Origin: Enhydrobacter aerosaccus
GTDB lineage: Bacteria; Pseudomonadota; Alphaproteobacteria; Reyranellales; Reyranellaceae
DNA length: 64,000 bases
Assembly (NCBI GenBank): GCA_903915535.1
Contig: CAIWTJ010000290.1
Location: forward strand, 1-64,000
Direction: 5' to 3'
Shown: positions 8,794-17,260 of the stretch, piece by piece
Layout: each line of letters starts with the position of its first letter
Position numbering within the stretch: position 1 is the stretch's first letter
The notes under the pieces: generated by a model
Seen by the model: only the letters and a program-made list of their open reading frames with translations
Databases searched by the model: none
Told to the model about the DNA's origin: nothing
Translations under genes and position numbers: made by a program

Positions 8794-9834
8794 ATGACGG
8801 GCTCGTCAGCCATTTTCGATACATCGACGCTGGAAGTGGTTTGCCAGGGGCTTGGATTCCCCGAGGGACCGGTCGCCATGCCGGACGGAACGATCCTTCT
8901 CGTCGACATCAAGAAGGAATGCGTGACACGCGTCCGGCCCGACGGCAGCCAGCAGCTCGTGGCGAAAGTGCGCGGCGGCCCGAACGGCGCCGCTATTGGA
9001 CCGGATGGCCGGCTCTATATCTGCAACAACGGCGGCTTCGACTGGGCAGCGATGCCGTTGCCGGGTGGGCAGATCATCACCGTCGGCGAGCATCAGGCCG
9101 CCAACTACGAGGGAGGCTCGGTGCAGGCGCTCCATCTCGACAGCGGGAAGCTCGAGACGATTTACACCGACTGCCAAATCAGCACCGACATGTCCGGCCT
9201 CGGCACGCGCGCGCCCAAGGAGCTGCCAATGCGCTCGTCACTGCGCGGCCCCGACGACCTGGTATTCGATGCGGCTGGCGGCCTCTGGATCGCCGATTTC
9301 GGCAAGTCGAGACCGCGCGACCGTGACACGAGCGGCGTCTACTACGCCCATGCCGACGGTTCCTGTATTCGCGAGAAAATCTTTCCGCTCGATGGGCCGA
9401 ACGGCATTGCGCTCTCTCCGGCGGGCGACCGCCTGTATGTCTCCCTCACCTTTCGGCGGCAGCTCCTCTACTGGGAGCTCGACAGCCCCGGCAGCATCCG
9501 CCCCAACCCGGCGACGATCGACGGCGCCTACGTGCTGAACGCCGCCATGCCCGGCGACCTCGATTCCATCAAGGTCGACGAACAGGGCAACATCTACGTG
9601 CTGACGATCCTCCGGCAGAAGTCGCCTTTCTGCAACGGAGGCGTGACCGTGATCTCCCCGACGGGCGAGATCATCGAGTTCTTCGAGATTGCCCTTCCCG
9701 GAAAGTTCGTTCCGATGCCGTCGAACATATGCTGGGGCGGACCCGATCGCATGACGGCCTACATCACCTGCGGCGGGTCCGACATGCTGGTGAAGGTACG
9801 GACGTCGATTCCCGGCCTCAAGCCGCGCTTCTAA
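8794..9834 (+). CDS. SMP-30/gluconolactonase/LRE family protein
   Basis: 346 residues with a six-bladed beta-propeller pattern: LGFPEGPVAMPDG, GGPNGAAIGPDGRLYICNNGG, GPDDLVFDAAGGLWIADFGKS and GPNGIALSP. The FPEGP Glu and the NG/PD motifs supply the divalent metal site of this lactonase family. It lacks a signal peptide. GGGGGAG lies ten bases before ATG. It is followed after 24 bases by the catalase-like/cytochrome fusion gene on the same strand, so the two may be co-transcribed. The substrate lactone cannot be read from sequence. Confidence 0.85.
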   Translation: MTGSSAIFDTSTLEVVCQGLGFPEGPVAMPDGTILLVDIKKECVTRVRPDGSQQLVAKVRGGPNGAAIGPDGRLYICNNGGFDWAAMPLPGGQIITVGEHQAANYEGGSVQALHLDSGKLETIYTDCQISTDMSGLGTRAPKELPMRSSLRGPDDLVFDAAGGLWIADFGKSRPRDRDTSGVYYAHADGSCIREKIFPLDGPNGIALSPAGDRLYVSLTFRRQLLYWELDSPGSIRPNPATIDGAYVLNAAMPGDLDSIKVDEQGNIYVLTILRQKSPFCNGGVTVISPTGEIIEFFEIALPGKFVPMPSNICWGGPDRMTAYITCGGSDMLVKVRTSIPGLKPRF

Positions 9835-9858
9835 GACTACGACACCAAGGAAAAGCAG

Positions 9859-12828
9859 ATGGGCTATTCAACGCAGACACCCCCGGCCGGCCAACTTGGC
9901 AAGACGCGGTTGATCACGTTCCTGCAGATCGTGGCGATGGTGCTGCGGACCGGCGTGCGGATGCGCGGACAGCACGGCAGGATTCATGGCTGCGTCCGGG
10001 CAACATTCGAGGTGCTCGACAATATTCCCACCAAGTACAAGGTCGGCATCTTCGCGAACCCTGGGACGTATCAGGCGGCGATCCGTTTCTCGAGCGGTCC
10101 GCAGGCCAAGGACACCATTCCTGGCGCGCAGGGCATGGCGATCAAACTGATCGGCGTGCCAGGTCAAAAGATCCTGAAATCGGAAGCAGATGCCGTCACG
10201 CACGACTTCATCCTGCTCGACTTCCCGGTCTTCTTCGTGCGCGAGACGGATTCCTACAAGCGCCTGGTGGTGGAACTTGCCAAGCTGAAGCCTGGTGCGG
10301 AGCCGGTGCAATGGCTCGAGTGGCTGGGCAAGTCCCATCCTGACGACGTCGCGATCGCCAAGAGATACGACGCCCGCGTCGTCGACAACCCGCTCACCCA
10401 GAGTTTCTACAGCCAAGTGCCGTACTCCTTCGGACTGGGCGATGACACGATCTGCCGCTACGGTGCCCTGCCCCATCCCGAGAACACGAATCCCGCGCCG
10501 ACGCCGCCGGGCGCCGATGGCAACTACTTGCGGCGGGTGATGATCGACCATCTCACGACCGCGGCGCGGCCGGCGACGTTCGACTTCTGCGTCCAGCTGC
10601 TGGAGGGCGCGACGCCGGAGGATATCGACAGTCCCACCGTCGAATGGAACACGCCCTATCAACGCGTCGCCACCATCACGGTGATGGCGCAGGACTTCGC
10701 CCAGCCCGATCAGGACCGCTTCGGGCAGAGCCTGGCGTACACGCCGTGGCACGCCCTGCCCGAGCACCGGCCTGTCGGGCAGATCAATCAGATCCGCCTC
10801 ATGGTCTACAAGTGGAGCTCGCGCGTTCGGCATTTCTTCAATCTCCGTCTCTTTCAGAAGGAACCGACGAGCGCCGTTCCTCCGAAGCCGACGGGTAGTT
10901 GCCTGGGACGTGTCGTGAAGTACACCGCTCTGGCGGCAGCCGCTTCGATTGCGATGATCGGCTGGTTCCTGTGGCCGAAGCTCCATGTCGACCTGCCCAC
11001 CTATCCCGCCGTCGAAAAGCAGGTCTGGCTGGAGCAGCAGTGGCAGCCGGGCGAGCGCGAGTGGTATCACCATGCGAGCCAAGGCGGACAATTCCCGCCG
11101 ATGATCAACGTGCCGTACGAGTGGTTCATCGCCCTCGAGCAACCGGTGCTTTCGCTCGGCGCGGCAGGCCTCCTCTCCGATCAGGCCTATCTCGATCGCT
11201 TCGGATATATCCCGTCGACCACGGAGAGCGGCGCTTTCAACTGGAGCAGCTGCGCCGAACCAGATGACTCGAAAGGCTACGAAAAGGGCAAGGAGCTGCT
11301 GGCCTGGCGCCATCGCCTGCCCGTGGGCTTCGCGTGCAGCGACCGGCACAAGGATCCGATGCTCTCTCCCGACGGCAAGCCATGGCGGCATCCGGCGACT
11401 GGCGGAACCATGGGCAAGCTCGGGCTGACCTGCGCCGCCTGCCATACCGGCCGTTTCACCTATGGCAACACCGAGTTCCTCGTCGACGGCGGATCGGCGA
11501 TGACCGACGTCATCAAGCTGAACAGCGCGATTGCGCTCGCCTTGGTCTATACAAAGGTGGATTTCCTGAGGTTCAACCGGTTTGCACTTCGGTTGCTCGG
11601 TCCGGATGCGAACAACGAGACGGCGCGATCGGTGCTGCATGCGCAGCTCGATGATGTGGTCGGGCGGGTCTTCACGTTGCAGAAGCTGGACGGCAAGGCC
11701 AATCCCAACGGCGACACGGAAGGATATGGGCGACTCGACGCCCTGAACCGGATCGGCAATCAGGTCTTTGCGATCGACCTCGGCAAGCCCGAGAACTACG
11801 TCGGCAGCTCGGCGCCCGTCCACTATCCCCGCATCTGGGACGTGCCGTGGTTCGCCTGGGCGCAATACAACGGCTCGATACGGCAGCCGATGGTGCGCAA
11901 CGCCGGCGAGGCGTTCGGTACAGGAACTCCCATCGTCCTCACGGGCGACCCCGCGCTGACGGCGCCGCAATTCAGCTCTTCCGTCCAGGTTCACACGCTG
12001 GTCAAGATGGAAGATCAGCTCGCCGGCACGGAGCCGAACGCAACCGGGGGCAAGAAGGGCTTCACCGGTCTCATTGCTCCCAAGTGGCCCGACAAGGTCC
12101 TCGGTGCCATCGATCCGAAGCTCGCCGAGCAGGGTGCCAAGCTCTACAACGACATCTGCGCGCACTGTCACTTGCCGCAGGTCGGGACCGAGGCCTTCTG
12201 GAGCTCGAAGAACTGGATGAACAAGGATGGGGTCAAGCAGCCCTACCTGGATGTGAATCTGATCCCGGTCGAGGAAGTCGGCACCGACCGTTCGCACGTC
12301 GATGACCTTGCCGCCCGAAGGGTCAGTCTCCCGCCCGACCTGAAACTCCCCAGCGACTCTTTTGCCGAAGCGTTGCGAGACGTGGTCGGCCGTGCCGTGA
12401 AGCGTTGGTACGAAACGCAGACGCCCCCGGTGCCCGACAAGCAGCAGGACGAAATGAATGGCCATCGGCTCAACGAGGTCGCCGCCAATCTCAGCTACAA
12501 GTCACGGCCGCTCGACGGCATCTGGGCGACACCACCCTACCTGCACAACGGCTCAGTACCCAATATCGACCTCCTGCTGTCGCCGCTCGCCGACCGGCCG
12601 AAGAAGTTCTGGCTGGGCCATCGCGAGTACGATTCCAAGCGTCTGGGCTACGTGTACGACAAACTGCCGGGTGGGTTCGAGTTCGATACCAGCAAGCGCG
12701 GCAACTACAATATCGGCCATCTGTTCGATGACGCCCCGGCCGATGGGACGAAGATGCCGGGCCGCATCGGCCCCAAGCTCAGTCCGGATGATCGCCGCGC
12801 ACTGATTGAATTCCTGAAGACGCTGTAA
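9859..12828 (+). CDS. Fusion of catalase-like heme domain, membrane helix and diheme cytochrome c (RoxA/CcpA-like)
   Basis: 989 residues. Residues 1-330 are catalase-like: His43 in GRIHGCVRATFEV, FPVFFVRE near 122-129 and the proximal heme ligand motif RLMVY (Arg313-Tyr317). Residues ~352-372 form a hydrophobic helix (YTALAAAASIAMIGWFLW). The C-terminal ~600 residues carry two c-type heme sites, CAACH (525-529) and CAHCH (767-771), and the PPYLHNGSVPN signature of the diheme cytochrome c peroxidase/RoxA group. The helix could place the catalase-like part in the cytoplasm and the c-hemes in the periplasm. A peroxide- or lipid-peroxide-linked role is plausible but unproven. No frameshift is visible. 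Confidence 0.85.
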   Translation: MGYSTQTPPAGQLGKTRLITFLQIVAMVLRTGVRMRGQHGRIHGCVRATFEVLDNIPTKYKVGIFANPGTYQAAIRFSSGPQAKDTIPGAQGMAIKLIGVPGQKILKSEADAVTHDFILLDFPVFFVRETDSYKRLVVELAKLKPGAEPVQWLEWLGKSHPDDVAIAKRYDARVVDNPLTQSFYSQVPYSFGLGDDTICRYGALPHPENTNPAPTPPGADGNYLRRVMIDHLTTAARPATFDFCVQLLEGATPEDIDSPTVEWNTPYQRVATITVMAQDFAQPDQDRFGQSLAYTPWHALPEHRPVGQINQIRLMVYKWSSRVRHFFNLRLFQKEPTSAVPPKPTGSCLGRVVKYTALAAAASIAMIGWFLWPKLHVDLPTYPAVEKQVWLEQQWQPGEREWYHHASQGGQFPPMINVPYEWFIALEQPVLSLGAAGLLSDQAYLDRFGYIPSTTESGAFNWSSCAEPDDSKGYEKGKELLAWRHRLPVGFACSDRHKDPMLSPDGKPWRHPATGGTMGKLGLTCAACHTGRFTYGNTEFLVDGGSAMTDVIKLNSAIALALVYTKVDFLRFNRFALRLLGPDANNETARSVLHAQLDDVVGRVFTLQKLDGKANPNGDTEGYGRLDALNRIGNQVFAIDLGKPENYVGSSAPVHYPRIWDVPWFAWAQYNGSIRQPMVRNAGEAFGTGTPIVLTGDPALTAPQFSSSVQVHTLVKMEDQLAGTEPNATGGKKGFTGLIAPKWPDKVLGAIDPKLAEQGAKLYNDICAHCHLPQVGTEAFWSSKNWMNKDGVKQPYLDVNLIPVEEVGTDRSHVDDLAARRVSLPPDLKLPSDSFAEALRDVVGRAVKRWYETQTPPVPDKQQDEMNGHRLNEVAANLSYKSRPLDGIWATPPYLHNGSVPNIDLLLSPLADRPKKFWLGHREYDSKRLGYVYDKLPGGFEFDTSKRGNYNIGHLFDDAPADGTKMPGRIGPKLSPDDRRALIEFLKTL

Positions 12829-12853
12829 CGGGCTCGCCCGCCACTCCGGCCAG

Positions 12854-14644
12854 TTACTCCGGCACACCGGCCTTGCGCAGGCCGGCGGCAACGCGCTCAC
12901 GCTGCGCCAGGAACGTGGGGTGGTCGCTCGCGGCACCGGCAAGGTAGCGGCGCATCGTAAAATTCGGATTGAGGCCCAGCCCGGCCTGAATCGCGTCGCG
13001 CGCTTCGTCCATACGGTCGAGGTTGGCCAACGCTGCCGCGAGCAGGAAATAGGTGTAAGGGTTGTTGCGGTTGAGCGCGATCGCGCGGCTCAGTCGCTCG
13101 ACGGCCTCCTGGTCCTTGCCGAGGAAAAGCTTGGCGTCGCCTGCGATCGACATCCAGGCGGCGACGAAGGAATCGCGCGGGCTGAGGCGCAACGCCTCCG
13201 CGACATGGGCCTCGGTCTCCTCGCTGCTGCCGATACGATACTTGGCGAGGCCGATCATGGCGTGAGCTGGAGCGAGATTGCGGTCGATCGCCAGCGCCCG
13301 CTCGCATTCGGCGATCCCCTGCACCGCGCGCTTCGTCTGGATCAGGACCAGGCCCAGCGACAAATGGGCCCACGCGTGCTCGGGCACCAGCGACAATGCC
13401 TTGATTAGCGCCGTCTCGGCGGTGGCCAACCGCTCTGCCCGGTCGTCGCCCGCGTACAGGGAAGCCTTGAGCGTGTCGACATAGGCGCCCCACACCAGCG
13501 CCTCGACGTTGCCGGGGTCGAGCGCCAAGGCGCGCTCGAAGTAGTCGCGCGCCTGCACGAGATAGTCGGGTGTATTGCCTTTGTTGAGCGACGCCATGCC
13601 CTGGAAGTACAGATCGACGGAATCGGGATTGGGCGCACGCTCCGCCCGCCGTGCCTCGACCCCGATCAGCTCCGTTCCCAATTGCCTGGCGAGGCGCGTG
13701 ACGATTTCATCCTGCATGTCGAAAAGATCGCCGACAGGCTTGTCGAAGCGCTCGGCCCAGAGATGATTGCCCGTGCCCGCATCGATGAGCTGGACGTTTA
13801 CCCGCATGCGGTCGCTGCGGCGCTGCACGGAGCCTTCGAGCGCATAACGCGTGTTCAGTTCCTGGCCGACTTGCGTGACGTCGACCGATTTGCCCTTGTA
13901 GGTGAAGGCCGTATTGCGCGCGATCACGGTCATACCGCTCATGCGCGAGAGGTCCGTGGTCAGGCTTTCGGTCACCCCGTCGACAAAATATTCCTGCTCC
14001 GGGTCGCCTCCGATGTTCGCGAACGGCAGGACCACGATGGAAAGTCGCGGCGGCGGTGCCTTCCATGGAGTGGCGGCTCGCGGCGATATAGCGTCGGCCG
14101 CCGGCGGAGGCCAGTCTTCGGCTTTCCATTCCACGCGGAAGGCACGGATGGGCCGCTGGATGTTCTTGAGCGAGAGTTCGCCCATCGGATGAAGCGTGGC
14201 CTTGAGCCGGCCGTTGACCGCCTCGCGCACCGCACGCGAGACGACAATGCCGCCCGGCGGCGCCTCGGTCTCGAGGCGGGCCGCCACATTCACGTCGTCG
14301 CCGTAGATGTCGTTCTCGTCGACGATGACATCGCCCAGATGGAGGCCGACCCTGAACAGGATCGCCGTGTCTTCGGGCTCGCCGCGATTGACTTCCGCCA
14401 TCGCTTGCTGGAATTCGATGGCCGCGGTGAGCGCGTCCACGGCGCTCGTGAATTCGATCAGGCCGCCGTCGCCTTTCAGGCGAATCACCCGCCCGCCGTG
14501 ACGCGCAACGGCCGTTCCCAACCGTTGGCCCATGTGCTCGAGAAGACGCGCAACCGTCCCGCTCTCGTCACGGCCCATCAGTCGTGACGATCCAACCGCG
14601 TCCGCAAACAGGATCGCCGCCAGCCTGCGTAGCTCACGCGCCAA
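12854..14644 (-). CDS. Class III adenylate cyclase with TolB-like and TPR regions
   Basis: 596 residues from a TTG start; no in-frame ATG lies nearby upstream. Residues ~8-175 are the cyclase homology domain, with metal Asp15 (FADAVGSS) and Asp59 (KGDGG), adenine-selecting Lys57 and Asp112 (DIYG), and Asn119/Arg123 (VNVAAR). All catalytic positions are therefore present and favour ATP over GTP. Residues ~198-330 (VVLPFANIGGDPEQEYFVDGV) match the TolB-like region common in these proteins, and the rest are TPR helices. It makes cAMP, a candidate ligand for the Crp/Fnr protein at 6511. A Crp-like dyad lies 168 bases upstream in the shared divergent region. Confidence 0.9.
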   Translation of the reverse strand: MARELRRLAAILFADAVGSSRLMGRDESGTVARLLEHMGQRLGTAVARHGGRVIRLKGDGGLIEFTSAVDALTAAIEFQQAMAEVNRGEPEDTAILFRVGLHLGDVIVDENDIYGDDVNVAARLETEAPPGGIVVSRAVREAVNGRLKATLHPMGELSLKNIQRPIRAFRVEWKAEDWPPPAADAISPRAATPWKAPPPRLSIVVLPFANIGGDPEQEYFVDGVTESLTTDLSRMSGMTVIARNTAFTYKGKSVDVTQVGQELNTRYALEGSVQRRSDRMRVNVQLIDAGTGNHLWAERFDKPVGDLFDMQDEIVTRLARQLGTELIGVEARRAERAPNPDSVDLYFQGMASLNKGNTPDYLVQARDYFERALALDPGNVEALVWGAYVDTLKASLYAGDDRAERLATAETALIKALSLVPEHAWAHLSLGLVLIQTKRAVQGIAECERALAIDRNLAPAHAMIGLAKYRIGSSEETEAHVAEALRLSPRDSFVAAWMSIAGDAKLFLGKDQEAVERLSRAIALNRNNPYTYFLLAAALANLDRMDEARDAIQAGLGLNPNFTMRRYLAGAASDHPTFLAQRERVAAGLRKAGVPE

Positions 14645-14811
14645 AATTAAGTGCCCCCATCTCCGGGGATGGTAGAGCGATACCCGCAGACGGGCAACGG
14701 GCAGGGGGCAGTCTAAGCTATTGAAACAATTGGACTATCCGAACCACAGCGCGCAGTTGCAGAAGCGCGGCCGCCAGCCACCCACCGAAATCGTCGGTTC
14801 GACTAGCCGAG

Positions 14812-14827
14812 TGTGACAAAGGCCACA
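14812..14827. promoter_or_regulatory. Crp/Fnr-like operator candidate 3
   Basis: TGTGACAAAGGCCACA has a canonical TGTGA half-site and matches the 7207 dyad at 14 of 16 positions. It sits 61 bases before the ATG of the small exported protein (14889) and 168 bases before the cyclase start on the other strand. The 244-base interval also holds a GTGCCCCC/GGGGGCA inverted repeat (14651/14704); otherwise I see nothing in it. Confidence 0.5.
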
Positions 14828-14888
14828 GTCGCCTGTTGGCGCGCGTGGGAAGAAGGCGACACGAGATGACGGACAGAGGGAGACAGCC

Positions 14889-15164
14889 ATGATGAACATT
14901 CTCAATCGGCCGATGGTCAAGGAAGCATTGGTCCTCGTCCTTTCCGGCGTGATCTCCGCGATGGTCTGCGGCCGGGTCTATGCGGCAACGCCAACGGACG
15001 CCGAGCAGGCCGCCGCGCCCGCCGCCACAACCACCACCCCGGCGCAGGGTCAGTACGCCACCCAATTGGCGCCGATGTCGAAAGAGGAAGGCAGGCAGAT
15101 GTTGCTGTCGTCGTTCTTTGGCCAGGTTCCCCTCGCCGCTCCGACGCCGGCGGCCGGTCGTTAG
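14889..15164 (+). CDS. Small exported or membrane-anchored hypothetical protein, 91 residues
   Basis: ATG 14889 (or the adjacent 14892) follows AGGGAGA. An N-terminal hydrophobic stretch VLVLSGVISAMVCG ending RVYAATP looks like a signal peptide with an AxA-type cleavage region. The remaining ~55 residues are Ala/Thr/Pro/Gln-rich and end near MSKEEGRQMLLSSFFG. No family recognised. It stands alone between a Crp-like dyad and a strong Rho-independent terminator, so it looks like a discrete regulated transcription unit. Confidence 0.6.
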   Translation: MMNILNRPMVKEALVLVLSGVISAMVCGRVYAATPTDAEQAAAPAATTTTPAQGQYATQLAPMSKEEGRQMLLSSFFGQVPLAAPTPAAGR

Positions 15165-15237
15165 ACCAGACCAAATTCTCCTTCCGCCGGACGCACACCT
15201 CCGGCGAAAGACGGCCGGGACTCCCATCACCGGCCCG

Positions 15238-15276
15238 GCAGCGGCGCCATCCCTCTGGCGTCGCTGCTATCTTTTT
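15238..15276 (+). terminator. Rho-independent terminator
   Basis: GCAGCGGCGCCA and TGGCGTCGCTGC form a 12-bp stem with one G-U pair and a 6-base loop, followed by TATCTTTTT. The T-run lies on the plus strand, so it ends the transcript of the gene at 14889-15164, 73 bases upstream. Confidence 0.8.
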
Positions 15277-15286
15277 CGAGCGCCCC

Positions 15287-15697
15287 CTAGGACGGAATGA
15301 CGACGTCGACGTCAAACTCGACGAGCATGTCGGCCATCGCGAGACCGGAAACGATCAGTCCCGTGCCACAGGGCGCGATACCGCGCAGATGCCGGGCAAC
15401 GGCGTTGTAGACCGGCTCGCGGTAGGCGCGGTCCAGCAGGTAGGTCGTGATCTTGCAAACGTGCTCGAGTTTGCCGCCCGCCTCCTCGACCAGGACCTTC
15501 AGGTTCTTCATGGCCTGATCGGCCTGGGCGGCCGGATCGCCCTTGCCATGGAAGTTGCCCTCGAGGTCGAAGCCGGTCAGGCCGCCGAGGAAAAGATTGC
15601 GTCCGGTAGCGCGCACCATCAGCGACACGTCGTAGTCGATCTCCTGGTTGGGCCAGCGGCCCATTGTGTTGAAGCGGCGTAGGCGATCATGAGCCAT
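15287..15697 (-). CDS. RidA/YjgF/YER057c/UK114 family protein
   Basis: 136 residues, full length for the family. Seen are NLFLGGLTG, the KNLKVLVEEAGG helix, VCKITTYLLD and the C-terminal DVDVVIP strand. True RidA enamine/imine deaminases use an Arg in a G-x-R motif near residue 105; here CGTGLIV replaces it, so this is probably another Rid subgroup of unknown substrate. Start supported by AAGGAGGACAAG. Divergent from the carboxymuconolactone decarboxylase-like gene across only 43 bases. Confidence 0.85.
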   Translation of the reverse strand: MAHDRLRRFNTMGRWPNQEIDYDVSLMVRATGRNLFLGGLTGFDLEGNFHGKGDPAAQADQAMKNLKVLVEEAGGKLEHVCKITTYLLDRAYREPVYNAVARHLRGIAPCGTGLIVSGLAMADMLVEFDVDVVIPS

Positions 15698-15699
15698 AC

Positions 15700-15735
15700 T
15701 TGTCCTCCTTGTCAGGCAACAATAGAGGAGGACAA
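15700..15735. promoter_or_regulatory. Mirror-image Shine-Dalgarno sites of two divergent genes
   Basis: TTGTCCTCC (15700-15708) and GGAGGACAA (15727-15735) form a 9-bp inverted repeat. Each arm is the ribosome binding site of one divergent gene (starts 15697 and 15741). With only 43 bases between start codons there is little room for two separate promoters, so promoters must overlap or lie inside coding sequence. Confidence 0.5.
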
Positions 15736-15740
15736 AGGAT

Positions 15741-16301
15741 ATGTCCGAGACGCCGACCTTCGGCCGCTATGCCGAAATCCCCTACGATAAAATGAGCCCG
15801 GAACAGCAGGAGGGCTACAAGGCGATGACGGCCGCCCGCGGCGGCCTGCCGGGCCCGAGCAAGATCTTCGTGCACAATCCCAAGCTTGCGAAGGTCATCG
15901 GCCCCTTCGGCGCGCACTTCCAGAAGGGTCAGTATTCGCTGACCGAGCGCGAACGCGAGATCGCCGTCTGCGTCGTCACCAGCCACTGGCACTCGGCCTA
16001 TCCGACGTCGGCGCACGAGCGGATCGGCAAGCAGGCGGGACTGCCGGCCCCCAAGGTCGAGGCGATCCTGGGCGGCCTGCCGACGTCGTTCGACGACGAG
16101 CGCGAACAGGTCGTCTACGAGATGGCGATGACGCTCACCAATGCGCGTTGGGTCTCGCGCGGCCTGCACGAGCGCGCCGTGAAAGCGCTGGGCCATGTCG
16201 GGATCACCGATGTCGCGACGTTGATGGGGCACTACACCAGCGTGGCGTTCACGCTCGCCTTCTACGACGTTCCCGACGGCGCATCGGGCATGGCCCGCTA
16301 G
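15741..16301 (+). CDS. Carboxymuconolactone decarboxylase-like (AhpD fold) protein
   Basis: 186 residues. The AhpD-fold helix bundle is indicated by the core LTEREREIAVCVVTSHWHSAYPTSAHERIGKQAGL. The CxxC redox pair of AhpD is absent, so peroxiredoxin-reductase activity is unlikely and a decarboxylase/isomerase-type role in aromatic catabolism is more plausible. ATG is preceded by GAGGAGGACAAAGG. The stop lies two bases before the GTG of an aldo/keto reductase, so the two are surely co-transcribed. Confidence 0.85.
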   Translation: MSETPTFGRYAEIPYDKMSPEQQEGYKAMTAARGGLPGPSKIFVHNPKLAKVIGPFGAHFQKGQYSLTEREREIAVCVVTSHWHSAYPTSAHERIGKQAGLPAPKVEAILGGLPTSFDDEREQVVYEMAMTLTNARWVSRGLHERAVKALGHVGITDVATLMGHYTSVAFTLAFYDVPDGASGMAR

Positions 16302-16303
16302 CC

Positions 16304-17260
16304 GTGGACTATCGCCCACTCGGAAAGACCGGACTCACCGTCAGCGTCGCGGGCCTCGGCTGCGGCGGCAACAGCCGCCTGGGCCTTGGCCGCGGCGCCA
16401 GCACGGAAGAGTGCGTAGCTGTCGTCCGCACGGCCATCGATCTCGGCGTCACTTTTCTCGATACGGCAGAAGCCTATGGCACCGAGGCGATCGTGGGCAC
16501 CGCCGTAAGGCACTACGACCGCGACAGGCTCGTGATCTCCACCAAAGCGATCATGAGAGCAGGCGACAAGGCGGAGGCGGTGAAAGAGCGTGTCGAGGCT
16601 GCTCTGAAGAGACTCAATCTCGACTACGTCGACATCTTTCACTTCCACGCCGTCGATCCCTCGACCTACGACCATCACCGCGATGTCCTCGCACCGGCTC
16701 TCCTGAAGCTTAAAGAACAGGGCAAGGTCCGCCACGTCGGAATCACCGAGACGGGGCCGCGCGATCCCGAGCAGAAGATGCTGAAGCGGGCGATCGAGGA
16801 CGCGCCCTGGGAAGTGATCATGCTGGCGTACAGCCTGATGAACCAGGGCGCGCGCCGCCATGTTTTTCCGGTCACACAGCGCCGTGGAATCGGCACGCTG
16901 TTGATGTTTGTCGTGCGCAACATTTTCAGCAACGCCGCCTATCGCGCGAGCGTCATCGGCAAGCTGATCGACCAGGGACATCTCGATCGCTCGATCCTGG
17001 CCGATGGCGATCCGCTCGGCTTCCTGACCGCAGATGGCGCTGCCGAGAGCATCACCGACGCGGCCTATCGCTACGCCCGCCACGAGCAGGGCGCCGATGT
17101 CATCCTGTTCGGCACCGGCAACAAGGATCACGTGAAGGCCAACGTGGACTCGATTCTACGTCCGGCTTTGCCGGCTCCGATCGTCGAGCGACTTCACAGG
17201 CAGTTCGGGCATCTGACCGGCGTCGGGCTGGACTTGCCCGGCCCGGTCAAGACGACCTGA
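16304..17260 (+). CDS. Aldo/keto reductase
   Basis: 318 residues from GTG 16304, which directly follows the previous stop; the 16148 start would overlap that gene deeply. It opens VDYRPLGKTGLTVS. The NADPH-dependent (beta/alpha)8 catalytic tetrad is visible: Asp53 and Tyr58 (FLDTAEAY), Lys81 (ISTK) and His115 (FHFHAVDP). The C-terminal part has the usual NKDHVKANVDSI-type cofactor region. Likely reduces an aldehyde or ketone intermediate. Its end overlaps the convergent deacylase gene by 14 bases. Confidence 0.88.
   Translation: MDYRPLGKTGLTVSVAGLGCGGNSRLGLGRGASTEECVAVVRTAIDLGVTFLDTAEAYGTEAIVGTAVRHYDRDRLVISTKAIMRAGDKAEAVKERVEAALKRLNLDYVDIFHFHAVDPSTYDHHRDVLAPALLKLKEQGKVRHVGITETGPRDPEQKMLKRAIEDAPWEVIMLAYSLMNQGARRHVFPVTQRRGIGTLLMFVVRNIFSNAAYRASVIGKLIDQGHLDRSILADGDPLGFLTADGAAESITDAAYRYARHEQGADVILFGTGNKDHVKANVDSILRPALPAPIVERLHRQFGHLTGVGLDLPGPVKTT

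Noticed and set aside
12829-12840. CGGGC-TC-GCCCG hairpin between the cytochrome fusion and cyclase genes
   Set aside because: The loop is only two bases and no T-run follows; probably incidental in GC-rich DNA.
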